From the NCBI GenBank assembly GCA_021204025.1, contig JAJQAC010000066.1, forward strand, positions 1-64,000: a DNA stretch of 64,000 nucleotides, given 5' to 3'. The position numbers and the translations under genes are program-made. The DNA comes from Clostridiales bacterium (GTDB taxonomy: Bacteria; Bacillota; Clostridia; Lachnospirales; Lachnospiraceae). This document shows positions 18,049-27,103 of the stretch, piece after piece. The notes beneath the pieces were generated by a model. That model was not told where the DNA came from and ran no database searches. It saw nothing but the letters and a program-made list of their open reading frames with translations. The first letter of the stretch is position 1, and each line of letters starts with the position of its first letter.

Positions 18049-18930
18049 CTACACTTTCTCATGAATCTTCCTGCCCAGAAGACCCGTAGGACGTACCAGC
18101 AGCACGATAATCAGCACAGCAAACACAATTGCGTCCGCCAGCTGAGAGGAGATGTATTTTTTCGTCATCTGCTCAATGATACCCATTGCAATGCCTCCGA
18201 TAAAGGCTCCGGGAATGGAGCCGATCCCGCCAAATACCGCCGCTACAAAAGCCTTGATGCCGGGCATCGAGCCGATATACGGAGTCAGCGTATCATAAGC
18301 TGAGCAATACAGTACTCCGGCAACTGCCGCCAGTGCCGAACCAATAGCGAAAGTCAGCGCAATCGTACCGTTGACATTGATTCCCATCAGCGTCGCAGCG
18401 CCTCTGTCCTCAGAAACCGCCAGCATCGCCTGTCCCATCTTTGTCCTGTTGATAAAAGTAGTCAGTACAGCCATGACAAGAAGACAGGTAACGACTGTAA
18501 TGATTGTCACAGCGGATATCGAAAGTTCTCCCCCAGCCAGTTTCAGTCCCGGAAGAGATACCACAGACTGAAATTTCTTAGGATTCGGGCCAAAAATCAG
18601 TAAAACGACATTCTGCAGGAAATAGCTGACGCCGATAGCCGTAATCAGCACTGCCAGTGAAGACGCGCCGCGCAGCGGCTTATAAGCAATCCGCTCAACC
18701 GTCACACCCAATGCCGTACAGAGTATGATGGCAGTCAGCACTCCCATCATAGACGGCATTCCCAAACTGCTGACAATCGTAAACGCGGTAAAGGCGCCCA
18801 CCATAATAATATCGCCGTGGGCGAAATTCAGCATTTTGGCAATACCGTATACCATAGTATAGCCGAGAGCAATGATCGCGTAAACGCTCCCAAGGCTGAT
18901 GCCGCTGATCAGACAGGACAAAAAACTCAT
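18049..18930 (-). CDS. livH: Branched-chain amino acid ABC transporter permease LivH
   Basis: A permease of 293 residues with the family start GISLGSVYAIIALGYTMVYG, MLNFAHGDIIMVGAF and the coupling loop GQAMLAVSEDRGAATLMGIN. It is predicted to cross the membrane eight times. The ATG at 18930 has GGGGAG seven bases upstream. A longer frame from 18963 would run into the intercistronic stem-loop and lacks a ribosome site. It follows livJ after a hairpin at 18976-19002. Confidence 0.95.
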   Translation of the reverse strand: MSFLSCLISGISLGSVYAIIALGYTMVYGIAKMLNFAHGDIIMVGAFTAFTIVSSLGMPSMMGVLTAIILCTALGVTVERIAYKPLRGASSLAVLITAIGVSYFLQNVVLLIFGPNPKKFQSVVSLPGLKLAGGELSISAVTIITVVTCLLVMAVLTTFINRTKMGQAMLAVSEDRGAATLMGINVNGTIALTFAIGSALAAVAGVLYCSAYDTLTPYIGSMPGIKAFVAAVFGGIGSIPGAFIGGIAMGIIEQMTKKYISSQLADAIVFAVLIIVLLVRPTGLLGRKIHEKV

Positions 18931-18975
18931 AAGTACACTCCCCTTTTTACTAGTATTTCTCACCTGTGTGCAGAA

Positions 18976-19002
18976 AGAGGGTTATCCTTGCGACAACCCT
19001 CT
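18976..19002 (-). terminator. Intercistronic stem-loop between livJ and livH
   Basis: On the minus strand AGAGGGTT and AACCCTCT pair around an 11-base loop, followed by TTCTG rather than a long T-run. In ABC operons such a hairpin after the binding-protein gene commonly reduces or protects transcripts, so that more binding protein than permease is made; this is inference here. Confidence 0.65.
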
Positions 19003-19028
19003 GTTGGGCCTGTTTTCACTTTTACCGA

Positions 19029-20258
19029 TTACTGCATCACATATGCGCCGTCGACGATCATTGCCGCCTTCGGAGCCTTCTCCGGCTCACCGGACGCACT
19101 CCAGGTCATGCCGGTACCGGTCAGTCCATCGATGGAGATCTCGGTCATGGCAACCTTCATCGCTTCACAGATATCGGAAATCTCCATATCCGGAGTCACA
19201 TTTGCCTGCTCCGCAGCAGCCTTGATCGCATAAACCGCGTCATAAGCATCAGCCGCAAACTGGTTCGGGATTTCTCCATAAGCAGCCTCATAAGATTCTA
19301 CAAAATCTTTGCTGCTGTCCTCATCCGCTGAGAACGGTGTCAGAAGCATCACGCCCTCTGCCAGAGAAGCGTCAAAGTTCTCAACTGTCAGGATTCCGTC
19401 CATACCGTCAACGCCAAAGAAAATCGGCTTATAATCCTTATCCGCGCACTGTTTCAGTACTGTGGAAGCCTCTGTATAATAGAAGGGCATGAACATTAGT
19501 TCCGCACCGGCTTCCCGGCAGTTATCAATCTGTACGGAGAAGTCTGTCGCGTTGTCAGCGGTGAACGCTTCTTCAGCCACAATCTCAAGTCCCTGTGCTT
19601 CGGCCTCTGCCTGGAAAGACTCCAGAATACCGGTGGAATACTCGGTAGAGCTGTCATAAATTACGCCGATCTTGGTAGCCAGATTGTTGTCCGCGATGTA
19701 CTGCGCAGACGCCTTACCCTGATCCGGATCGGAGAAGCATACGCGGAATACATTATCCTCCGCGATACACTCAACCGCAGAACCGGAAGGAGTGATCTGG
19801 AACATATTATCTGCTGCTGTCTCAGCAGAAACTGCGATACAGGGTTTGGAAGTAACAGCGCCAATCAGCATCTGCATTCCCCAGTCCTTTAAAGTATTGT
19901 AAGCATTGACACATTTTTCTGCGTCATGCTCATCATCCTGCGCGTTGTACTCTACCTGATAACCATTGATACCGCCGGCCGCGTTGACTTCCGCAATTGC
20001 AAGTTCAGCCGCGTTTCTGACCCCCAGGCCATAAGCCGCCGCACCGCCGGTCAGCGGTCCGATCATGCCGATCTTAAATGCCGCGTCAGAATCCGCCGCC
20101 TCTGCCTGAGCATCTTCTGCCGCTTCTGTTTCTTCTGCTTCCGCAGCTGCCTCTGTCTCAGCTGCCGCTGCTGTGGTTGTCTCAGAACTGCTGCCGCCAC
20201 AGGCAGTCAGGGATGCCGCGAGAACCGCTGCAAGACCTAAACTGAGAATCTTTTTCAT
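19029..20258 (-). CDS. livJ: Branched-chain amino acid ABC transporter substrate-binding lipoprotein
   Basis: The 409-residue protein starts with a lipoprotein signal peptide with a lipobox ending at Cys20 (LTACGG). An alanine/glutamate-rich linker covers about residues 25-60. A type I periplasmic-binding-protein domain of the Leu/Ile/Val family follows (IGMIGPLTGGAAAYGLGVRNAAELA). It is anchored outside the membrane and delivers amino acids to LivH/LivM. It is first in the livJHMGF operon, with a strong promoter at 20415-20444 and a long structured leader. Confidence 0.95.
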   Translation of the reverse strand: MKKILSLGLAAVLAASLTACGGSSSETTTAAAAETEAAAEAEETEAAEDAQAEAADSDAAFKIGMIGPLTGGAAAYGLGVRNAAELAIAEVNAAGGINGYQVEYNAQDDEHDAEKCVNAYNTLKDWGMQMLIGAVTSKPCIAVSAETAADNMFQITPSGSAVECIAEDNVFRVCFSDPDQGKASAQYIADNNLATKIGVIYDSSTEYSTGILESFQAEAEAQGLEIVAEEAFTADNATDFSVQIDNCREAGAELMFMPFYYTEASTVLKQCADKDYKPIFFGVDGMDGILTVENFDASLAEGVMLLTPFSADEDSSKDFVESYEAAYGEIPNQFAADAYDAVYAIKAAAEQANVTPDMEISDICEAMKVAMTEISIDGLTGTGMTWSASGEPEKAPKAAMIVDGAYVMQ

Positions 20259-20299
20259 AATGGGTGTCCTCCTCTGAAATTATTGATCATCCCGGACGA

Positions 20300-20322
20300 C
20301 AAGAAGCATCGGAAATTCATCC
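20300..20322 (-). repeat. Small hairpin in the livJ leader
   Basis: Arms CATCGGA and TCCGATG enclose about six bases, directly downstream of the large leader stem and some 50 bases before the livJ start. It may form part of the leader structure. Confidence 0.5.
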
Positions 20323-20327
20323 GATGA

Positions 20328-20388
20328 GAATGAGGGCAGGAGAAACTGCTTACAAGCGAGCCTGACGCAGTTTTCCCTGCCCTCATTC
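20328..20388 (-). promoter_or_regulatory. Large stem-loop in the livJ 5' leader
   Basis: A 22-base stem encloses a 17-base loop. On the minus strand it begins GAATGAGGGCAGG and continues GAAAACTGC; the opposite arm is GCAGTTTCT then CCTGCCCTCATTC. One near-central pair is mismatched. It starts about 20 bases after the predicted transcription start, so it is in the mRNA leader. There is no T-run and no T-box motif. It may stabilise the mRNA or act as a regulatory fold. Confidence 0.65.
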
Positions 20389-20414
20389 CCGCCGTCCCGA
20401 ACAATTACAAACCA

Positions 20415-20444
20415 TTATAGTGTCCAATTTTTTGGTTTGTCAAG
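20415..20444 (-). promoter_or_regulatory. Strong sigma-A promoter of the liv operon
   Basis: On the minus strand TTGACA (20444-20439) and TATAAT (20420-20415), both perfect, are 18 bases apart. The -35 box overlaps the gpsA stop codon. The leader to livJ is about 150 bases. Confidence 0.82.
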
Positions 20445-21432
20445 AACTTTCTGACGTTTTATCGCGAAGCATCAGATCCAGAACCGCGGCCTTTGCCGGT
20501 TTACCCTCAAACAGTACCTGATTCACCTCATCGATAATCGGCACGGGTACCTGATACTTCTCCGCCAGGAGTTGTCCGGCCCGCGCAGAGTAAACACCCT
20601 CTACCACCATCTGAACTTCATCCATCGCCTGCTGCATCGTATATCCCTGACCGATCAGGATCCCGGCGCGGCGATTCCGGCTGTGCATACTGGCACAAGT
20701 AACGATCAGGTCTCCAATCCCGGTCAAACCGCCAAAAGTTGCCTCTTTTCCTCCCATCGCCGTTCCCAGCCGCGAAATCTCATGGATTCCCCGCGTAATC
20801 AACGCCGCTTTGGTATTGTCGCCATAGCCCAGACCATCCGCGATGCCGGCGGCAAGGGCAATGACATTTTTCAGCGCTCCTCCGATCTCCATGCCCAGCA
20901 TGTCCGTACTGGTATAAACGCGGAATACCGGACTCATGAACTGATTCTGAATATAACCGGCAGTTTCCATATTCTCCGCTCCTACGACACAAGTGGTCGG
21001 AAGCAGCCGGCTGACTTCCTCCGCATGACTTGGTCCTGAAAGCACTGCCGTCACGCACTGAGGAATCTCTTCTTTTATAATATCTGTAAGAATCATCAGT
21101 GTAGCTTCTTCGATCCCCTTCGCGACATTGATAATCAGTTGGCCCTCTCTGCACCAGGGACGCATACGAGCCGCTGTGGAACGTGTATAAATCGACGGCA
21201 CAGCCAGAACCAGAAAATCTTTGTCTCTCATAGCTTCTTCCAGGTTCGCCGTAAAAACCATCGATTCCGGCAGGATCAGCCCCGGAAGCGTTTTCAGTTG
21301 ACGGGTATCCTGCAGCGACGTGATTTCCTGTGGAATTGCAGACCACACAGTCACCTCATGTCCGTTTACTGAGAGAAGGTTCGCCAGCGCGATCCCCCAG
21401 CTGCCCGATCCGATAATTGCTGTTTTTGCCAT
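20440..21432 (-). CDS. gpsA: Glycerol-3-phosphate dehydrogenase [NAD(P)+]
   Basis: A protein of 330 residues with the N-terminal dinucleotide-binding loop GSGSWGIALANLL, the central GPSHAEE motif and the C-terminal helical domain with ALKNVIALAAGI and GIGDLIVTC. This is GpsA, which reduces dihydroxyacetone phosphate to sn-glycerol-3-phosphate. It lies 23 bases after plsY, whose product acylates glycerol-3-phosphate, so consecutive phospholipid steps are encoded side by side. Confidence 0.97.
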   Translation of the reverse strand: MAKTAIIGSGSWGIALANLLSVNGHEVTVWSAIPQEITSLQDTRQLKTLPGLILPESMVFTANLEEAMRDKDFLVLAVPSIYTRSTAARMRPWCREGQLIINVAKGIEEATLMILTDIIKEEIPQCVTAVLSGPSHAEEVSRLLPTTCVVGAENMETAGYIQNQFMSPVFRVYTSTDMLGMEIGGALKNVIALAAGIADGLGYGDNTKAALITRGIHEISRLGTAMGGKEATFGGLTGIGDLIVTCASMHSRNRRAGILIGQGYTMQQAMDEVQMVVEGVYSARAGQLLAEKYQVPVPIIDEVNQVLFEGKPAKAAVLDLMLRDKTSESS

Positions 21433-21455
21433 ATGCTTATTACTCCTTATATCGA

Positions 21456-22100
21456 TCAGATCTTCTGTTTTTTCGATCCGAATTTATTTTCCGTTCCATT
21501 TAACAGCCGTACAATATTGGGTCGGTGGCGCCAGATCGCCATGAGGCAGATACAAACTGCGACCGCGTATAATTCCGGAAGATGTTCTTTTCCCACTCCG
21601 TAATCTCCGTGTGAGCCAAAAACGATGATGCACACCGCAAAAATCGTGACAATCAGTATGGAGCCAACCGAAACATACCGGGTAACAGCTACTGCCAACA
21701 CAAAGACAACCAGACAGATCAAAGCAATCCGTATATCAGTCGCCGCAAAAAGTCCCGCTGTCGCCGCGATCCCTTTTCCTCCCTTGAATCCCATATAAAA
21801 AGGAAAATTATGCCCAAGAATCACGCCGAATCCCGTATATAGCAGATAAACATACAAAAGTTCCGGCTGATCCCGGAAAAGGAACCTTGTAAGCAAACAG
21901 GCAAAAATCGCCTTAAAGGAATCTCCCAGAAAGACAATCAGTCCTGCTTTCTTCCCCATCACACGGAGGACATTGGTTGCCCCTGAATTGCCGCTCCCGT
22001 AATTACGGATATCCGTATGGTGATATCTGCTGTAAAGATAACCCGTCTGAAACAGACCAAACAGATATCCGATGATGAGACAAACCGCTCTCTCCATCAT
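21456..22100 (-). CDS. plsY: Glycerol-3-phosphate acyltransferase PlsY
   Basis: The 214-residue membrane protein has the PlsY glycine-rich loops [30 protein letters not shown] and a C-terminal [13 protein letters not shown]. Several hydrophobic helices fit the family's seven-pass topology. It transfers the acyl group from acyl-phosphate to glycerol-3-phosphate, the first step of phospholipid synthesis in most Firmicutes. Its ATG overlaps the der stop by four bases. Confidence 0.96.
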   Translation of the reverse strand: MMERAVCLIIGYLFGLFQTGYLYSRYHHTDIRNYGSGNSGATNVLRVMGKKAGLIVFLGDSFKAIFACLLTRFLFRDQPELLYVYLLYTGFGVILGHNFPFYMGFKGGKGIAATAGLFAATDIRIALICLVVFVLAVAVTRYVSVGSILIVTIFAVCIIVFGSHGDYGVGKEHLPELYAVAVCICLMAIWRHRPNIVRLLNGTENKFGSKKQKI

Positions 22101-23428
22101 GTTGTCTCCTTTCCCTTTCTCTCCCGGATCAGGAATCTCAACGCGGTTCCCTTAAATCCAAACGTTTTGCGGATGCAGTTTTCCAGATAACGGTTATAGG
22201 AAAAATGCATCAGCTTCTTATCATTGACAAAAATGACAAAAGTCGGCGGCGCCACTCCCACCTGCGTAATATAATACAGGCGAAGCTGCTTCCCCTTATC
22301 GGACGGCGGCTGCTGCATAACGACTGCCTCGGAAAGGATCTCATTTAACACTCCGGTCGCGATCCGCTGGTTCTGGTTCTGACGGACCATATCAATCACC
22401 GAGTACAGTTTTTCCAGACGCTGCCCGGTTACCGCCGAAATAAAAACGATTTCCGCATAGGCCATAAACGAAAGGACACTGCGGATTTTCTTCTCATACT
22501 CATAAATGGTCTTGTCATTTTTTTCAATGGCATCCCATTTATTAACCGCTACGATAATGCCCTTTCCCCGGTCGTGCGCGATTCCGGCAATCTTCGCGTC
22601 CTGTTCGGTCACACCCTCTACGGCATCGATGACCAGCACGGCAATATCCGCACGCTCGATCGCGGAAACCGCGCGGATCACACTGAAACGCTCCAGTTCT
22701 TCCCTGATCTTACTCTTACGGCGAAGACCTGCGGTATCGATAAAGACATATTCCGTTCCGTTATGAACGACCACCGAATCTACTGCGTCCCTCGTCGTAC
22801 CCGCGATGTCCGAGACAATCATCCGGTTTTTCCCGACCAGCTTATTGACCAGTGAGGATTTTCCGACATTCGGCTTGCCAATGATCGCGATCCTTGGACG
22901 GTCGCCATCGTCCTCCTCCAGCTGTTCCACCGAAAAGTGATTGGCTACCGCATCGAGCAGATCGCCCAGGCCCAGGCGGGACGCCGCAGACACCGGACAG
23001 GGGTCTCCGATTCCCAGATTATAAAACTCATAAATATCATTTCCAAATTTTTCAAAATTATCAACCTTATTGACTGCGAGAACAATCGGTTTGCGTGATT
23101 TCCGCAGCATATCCGCCACTTTGGCGTCCGCGTCCTGCATTCCCTGCCGCACATCCACGATAAATATAATGACATCTGCAGTCTCAATCGCAATCTGCGC
23201 CTGCTCTCTCATCTGTGAGAGGATAATATCTTTGCTGTCCGGTTCAATTCCGCCGGTATCAATCAGCGTGTAATTCATATCCAGCCAGGTACAATCCGCG
23301 TAGATACGGTCTCTCGTCACCCCCGGCGTATCCTTTACAATGGAGATGGTGTCGCCCGCCAGCGCGTTAAAAAGTGTCGATTTCCCTACATTCGGCCGCC
23401 CCACGATCGCCACGATCGGTTTACTCAT
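22097..23428 (-). CDS. der: GTPase Der (EngA), ribosome assembly
   Basis: The 443-residue protein has the diagnostic tandem GTPase domains, with P-loops GRPNVGKST near residue 9 and GKPNVGKSS near residue 185. Each is followed by a DTAG/DTGG motif and NKVD/NKWD. A C-terminal KH-like domain ([13 protein letters not shown]) follows. Der is essential for 50S subunit maturation. It sits between the DUF512 gene (3-base gap) and plsY (overlap). Confidence 0.97.
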   Translation of the reverse strand: MSKPIVAIVGRPNVGKSTLFNALAGDTISIVKDTPGVTRDRIYADCTWLDMNYTLIDTGGIEPDSKDIILSQMREQAQIAIETADVIIFIVDVRQGMQDADAKVADMLRKSRKPIVLAVNKVDNFEKFGNDIYEFYNLGIGDPCPVSAASRLGLGDLLDAVANHFSVEQLEEDDGDRPRIAIIGKPNVGKSSLVNKLVGKNRMIVSDIAGTTRDAVDSVVVHNGTEYVFIDTAGLRRKSKIREELERFSVIRAVSAIERADIAVLVIDAVEGVTEQDAKIAGIAHDRGKGIIVAVNKWDAIEKNDKTIYEYEKKIRSVLSFMAYAEIVFISAVTGQRLEKLYSVIDMVRQNQNQRIATGVLNEILSEAVVMQQPPSDKGKQLRLYYITQVGVAPPTFVIFVNDKKLMHFSYNRYLENCIRKTFGFKGTALRFLIRERKGKETT

Positions 23429-23431
23429 CTT

Positions 23432-24796
23432 TTATATCTCCTTTAATTCATATCCCTCATAGGTTACCGGTTCCTCCGGTGTGCGGAAAAGCACCGCGTC
23501 CACCAGATTCTGCCCGCTTGATTTTACAATAGTAACCGGAACTTGTAAAGCATTTTGAAGGTCCTCACGGGTCACATCATCCAGCAGAACTTCTTCCCCG
23601 CTTCGGAACATATTCATCGGCAGCAGCAGACGCTCTCCCAGCTTCTGTCCCTTTAACTGACTGATAAGATCTCTGCCGGTAACAAGACCCGAAACCGTAA
23701 TCATCTCACCGAAAAAATCATTCCGAATCGGATATATATGCACGTCAATCTGCGGAAAAACCTCATGAATCTTATCAATCTGGCGCGACAACGACGCATA
23801 GGCAAGCTGTCCCGTAGCAATGGAAATCGTACCTTCGCATGGAGATTTCTCCGGCTTCAACGCCTCCAGCGCTTCGCTTACCTCCGTATCGAGGAGCCGC
23901 AGCATCCCCACTCCGTTCTCAATCTGCGGATATCCGTCATAGCGTTCTTCCTCCGGCAGTTCCCGGCCCGCGAGAAGATAAAACTCATCACTTGCATGGA
24001 TAAAATGAGTTCCATGCTCACGGTAAATCACATCCTGCCACCTCTCGATAATCCGGATTGCCGCCGCGGCGGAAGGCGCGTCAAAAGGATCTAACGGATA
24101 AAGCCCCTCCCGGTATCTTGTCAGGCCCACAGGAACCACAGACACACTCTCCATATAAGGAAGATAGGCAGACAGATCCCGTATGGTCCGGTCCAGTTCT
24201 TCCCCATCATTGATCCCCCGGCAAAGCACAATCTGCCCGTTCATAGGTATCCCGGAACGATAAAGAAGATCGATCTTTTTCAGAGAATCTCCGGCAAAAC
24301 GGTTATGAAGCATCCGGCACCGAAGCTCCGGATTGGTCGTGTGTACCGAAATATTGATCGGCGCCAGGTGAAAATCAATAATACGCTTCAGATCGTGATC
24401 GCTCATATTTGTCAGGGTAACATAATTTCCCTGCAAAAAGGACAACCGGGAATCATCATCCTTAAAATACAGAGTTTCCCGCATTCCCGGCGGCATCTGA
24501 TCAATAAAGCAGAAAATGCAGTGATTGCTGCAGGATTTGTAATCGCTCATCAGTCCTTTTTCAAAATTAATGCCCGGATCCTCATATTCATTTTCGATTT
24601 CCAGCTCCCATAATTCCCCGTCTTTCTTCTCGACCACCATCAGCATCTGAGGACTGTTTACATAATATTCATAATCGAAAATATCCTCAATCTCATTTCC
24701 GTTAATCGTCAGCAGACGGTCACCCGGCTCTAACTCCAGTTCCTCCGCAATCGAACCGGGATCAACAGATCTGATTACATGTCCCTGATCGCTCAT
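23432..24796 (-). CDS. DUF512 / PDZ-containing radical-SAM-like protein
   Basis: A 454-residue protein. It starts with a PDZ-like domain (about residues 1-65), then a cysteine cluster CSNHCIFCF with Cys89, Cys93 and Cys96 in the CxxxCxxC spacing of radical-SAM iron-sulfur sites. A barrel region and the C-terminal DUF512 domain follow. The family is widespread in Clostridia and cyanobacteria, but its reaction is unknown. It leads the der-plsY-gpsA operon from a promoter at 24829-24857. Confidence 0.9.
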   Translation of the reverse strand: MSDQGHVIRSVDPGSIAEELELEPGDRLLTINGNEIEDIFDYEYYVNSPQMLMVVEKKDGELWELEIENEYEDPGINFEKGLMSDYKSCSNHCIFCFIDQMPPGMRETLYFKDDDSRLSFLQGNYVTLTNMSDHDLKRIIDFHLAPINISVHTTNPELRCRMLHNRFAGDSLKKIDLLYRSGIPMNGQIVLCRGINDGEELDRTIRDLSAYLPYMESVSVVPVGLTRYREGLYPLDPFDAPSAAAAIRIIERWQDVIYREHGTHFIHASDEFYLLAGRELPEEERYDGYPQIENGVGMLRLLDTEVSEALEALKPEKSPCEGTISIATGQLAYASLSRQIDKIHEVFPQIDVHIYPIRNDFFGEMITVSGLVTGRDLISQLKGQKLGERLLLPMNMFRSGEEVLLDDVTREDLQNALQVPVTIVKSSGQNLVDAVLFRTPEEPVTYEGYELKEI

Positions 24797-24828
24797 CCAT
24801 ATGCTCCTCTTTCTGCGATTTCGTCCTT

Positions 24829-24857
24829 ATCATAACAACTTTTCTTCATTTTGTAAA
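24829..24857 (-). promoter_or_regulatory. Sigma-A promoter of the DUF512-der-plsY-gpsA operon
   Basis: On the minus strand TTTACA (24857-24852) and TATGAT (24834-24829) are 17 bases apart, about 30 bases before the DUF512 gene start. It is back-to-back with the prs promoter. Confidence 0.7.
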
Positions 24858-24865
24858 GGAACTCA

Positions 24866-24895
24866 TTGACGAGCCCTCTTTTTCAATGATATAAA
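24866..24895 (+). promoter_or_regulatory. Sigma-A promoter of prs
   Basis: TTGACG (24866-24871) and TATAAA (24890-24895) are 18 bases apart. The predicted start lies about 35 bases before the preferred ATG at 24937. Confidence 0.7.
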
Positions 24896-24936
24896 TAAAT
24901 CAGTTATGGAATATGATATCAGAGGTAGTGAAACGC

Positions 24937-26148
24937 ATGTCCAATAATTATGTAATGACTGATGTGCTGCCTGTGGCGCCTTTAAAGATCGCAGCATTAA
25001 AAAGCAGCCGCCCTCTGGCGGAAAAGATTAATGACCATATTGTTCAGTTTCGCAAAAATGACACCGAAGAACTGATCCGTCGTAAAAAAGATTTAAACTA
25101 TCGTGGATATAATGTCGACTCCTATCTCTTGCAGTGCGACTGTCCACGGTTTGGTACCGGTGAAGCAAAGGGCGAGATCCATGAGTCTGTCCGCGGCTGT
25201 GACCTGTATGCGATGGTGGATATCATGAATTACAGCATCACATACAAAGTCAGCGGGTTTACCAACCATATGTCTCCGGATGATCATTATCAGGATCTCA
25301 AGCGAATCATTGGCGCTACCGTCGCGACCGCGCATCGTGTCAATGTCATCCTGCCTTTCTTATATGAGGGCCGTCAGCACAAACGCACCAAGCGGGAATC
25401 TCTCGACTGCGCAATGGCGCTCGAGGAACTGGTGCGGATGGGCGTCGCCAATATCATTACCTTCGACGCGCATGATCCACGGGTACAGAACGCGATTCCC
25501 CTGCATGGATTTGATAATTTCATGCCAACTTACCAGTTTATCCAGACCCTGTTCCGCCATGACCGGACACTGAAGATCGACAAGGAACATCTGATGGTCA
25601 TCAGCCCGGATGAAGGCGCCATGAGCCGCGCCGTTTATCTGGCAAACAACTTAAGTGTTGATATGGGAATGTTTTACAAACGCCGCGACTATTCCCGTGT
25701 CATCAATGGCCGCAACCCGATCGTAGCGCATGAATTTCTCGGTTCTTCTGTGGAGGGAAAGACAGTTCTGATCATCGACGATATGATTGCATCCGGTGAA
25801 AGTATGCTGGATACCGCGAGGGCTTTAAAAGAGCGAAAAGCGAAAAAAATTATTATCTGCTGTACCTTCGGCCTGTTTACCTCCGGTCTTGATAAATTTG
25901 ACGAATTTTATCACAAAGGCTATATCGACTACGTCATTACCACAAACCTGAACTATCGGCCGCAGGAACTGCTCGACCGCCCCTGGTACATGGAAGCCGA
26001 CATGAGCAAATACCTTGCAACCATTATCAACTGCCTGAATCACGACGTATCCATCAGCACCGCTCTCAATCCGACAAAGAAGATCCAGAAGCTCGTGCGC
26101 CAATACCAGAATAACGACGGATACGAATATTTTCAGACGATTATATAA
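24937..26148 (+). CDS. prs: Ribose-phosphate pyrophosphokinase, long divergent form
   Basis: From ATG 24937 (GAGGT upstream) the product is 403 residues, clearly longer than the usual 310-320 of Prs. Conserved PRPP-synthetase features are present: the TFDAHDPRVQN region, corresponding to the canonical DLHAxQIQGF flexible-loop area, and the PRPP-binding loop VLIIDDMIASGES. The loop differs from the standard DDMIDTAGT. The enzyme should make PRPP from ribose-5-phosphate and ATP for nucleotide, His and Trp synthesis. The long form is common in Lachnospiraceae. An ATG at 24913 is too close to the predicted transcription start. It stands alone between convergent pgeF and the divergent der operon. 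Confidence 0.88.
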   Translation: MSNNYVMTDVLPVAPLKIAALKSSRPLAEKINDHIVQFRKNDTEELIRRKKDLNYRGYNVDSYLLQCDCPRFGTGEAKGEIHESVRGCDLYAMVDIMNYSITYKVSGFTNHMSPDDHYQDLKRIIGATVATAHRVNVILPFLYEGRQHKRTKRESLDCAMALEELVRMGVANIITFDAHDPRVQNAIPLHGFDNFMPTYQFIQTLFRHDRTLKIDKEHLMVISPDEGAMSRAVYLANNLSVDMGMFYKRRDYSRVINGRNPIVAHEFLGSSVEGKTVLIIDDMIASGESMLDTARALKERKAKKIIICCTFGLFTSGLDKFDEFYHKGYIDYVITTNLNYRPQELLDRPWYMEADMSKYLATIINCLNHDVSISTALNPTKKIQKLVRQYQNNDGYEYFQTII

Positions 26149-26170
26149 CATGATCTTCTATACGTCATAA

Positions 26171-27073
26171 TTATGATTTCAGACACAGAAACGCGGCAAG
26201 ATTGCCGCGTTTCTCTCCCTGAGCGCGGTGAGAAAAGAGCCTCTGCGGATTGCAGCGGGTGCAGATATCCGTCACATGGATATTCTGTGGGAGAACTCCG
26301 GCTTCCTGAAAAACAACCCGGTTTGCCTCCCAGAGATTCAGCTGATATTTTCCATTCTTTTTCTGATAAAAAATTCTTTTCTGATCATCAGGCGCAAAGG
26401 TTTCCGAAAATTCACGCACAACCTCCTCTCCTACCTCATAACAATCCTGACAGATACTGGGACCAATCGCTGCAATCACATCCTCCGCGCATGTTCCGTA
26501 CTCCTGCCGCATGACCTCAAGAGTCGCTTTTCCCATACGACAAACCGTACCTCTCCAGCCCGAATGAGACAGTCCGATCGCCCGGTGAACCGGATCGATC
26601 AGATACAGTGGCACACAGTCCGCGAAAAAAGTGACGAGGGTAACATCCGCAAGATTCGTCACCAGACCGTCAACATCCCGATAATCCCTTTCCCGCGTAA
26701 TACCCTTTCCCATGTCCCCCTCACGGACCACCCGCACATTCGTTGTATGCGTCTGATGAGATAAGACCATCCTTTCTGCGGAAACTCCCAGAACATCCGC
26801 CATTATCCGGTAATTTTCGCGTACACACTCTGGGTCATCGCCCCGTGTAAAAGAAAAATTCATCGTCGCAAACTGCCCCCGGCTGACTCCTCCCAGGCGG
26901 GTAGAAAAGGCATGCTTTACCAGACCCATCCCATCCAGCGCCGGAAATGTAAAATAGATCACGCCGTCCTGATCATGCAGTTTCAGACGCTCGTCCGCTT
27001 CCGGTTTTCTGATCCATCCTTTTTCCTGTTGTTCCCTCTTCTGAGCATTATCTCTTATAGAAAAATTTTTCAA
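26171..27073 (-). CDS. pgeF: Peptidoglycan editing factor PgeF (YfiH/laccase-fold)
   Basis: The 300-residue protein matches the PgeF/YfiH family: HAFSTRLGGVS near residue 54, SHQTHTTNV with a metal-binding His, FADCVPLYL with the conserved Cys, and SHSGWRGT. Family members bind zinc/copper and remove wrongly incorporated L-Ser from peptidoglycan precursors; older annotation calls them polyphenol oxidases. The first 30 residues are charged and not conserved, so the true start may be later. The 3' end contains a perfect 12-bp inverted repeat. Confidence 0.92.
   Translation of the reverse strand: MKNFSIRDNAQKREQQEKGWIRKPEADERLKLHDQDGVIYFTFPALDGMGLVKHAFSTRLGGVSRGQFATMNFSFTRGDDPECVRENYRIMADVLGVSAERMVLSHQTHTTNVRVVREGDMGKGITRERDYRDVDGLVTNLADVTLVTFFADCVPLYLIDPVHRAIGLSHSGWRGTVCRMGKATLEVMRQEYGTCAEDVIAAIGPSICQDCYEVGEEVVREFSETFAPDDQKRIFYQKKNGKYQLNLWEANRVVFQEAGVLPQNIHVTDICTRCNPQRLFSHRAQGEKRGNLAAFLCLKS
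26188..26213. repeat. Perfect inverted repeat inside the 3' end of pgeF
   Basis: GAAACGCGGCAA and TTGCCGCGTTTC are exact reverse complements separated by two bases. It is coding for pgeF and lies 40 bases beyond the stop of convergent prs. It may act as a 3' mRNA barrier for prs; there is no T-run. Confidence 0.6.
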
Positions 27074-27103
27074 AGATCTTTTCCTTTCCGACTGACCTGT
27101 CCG

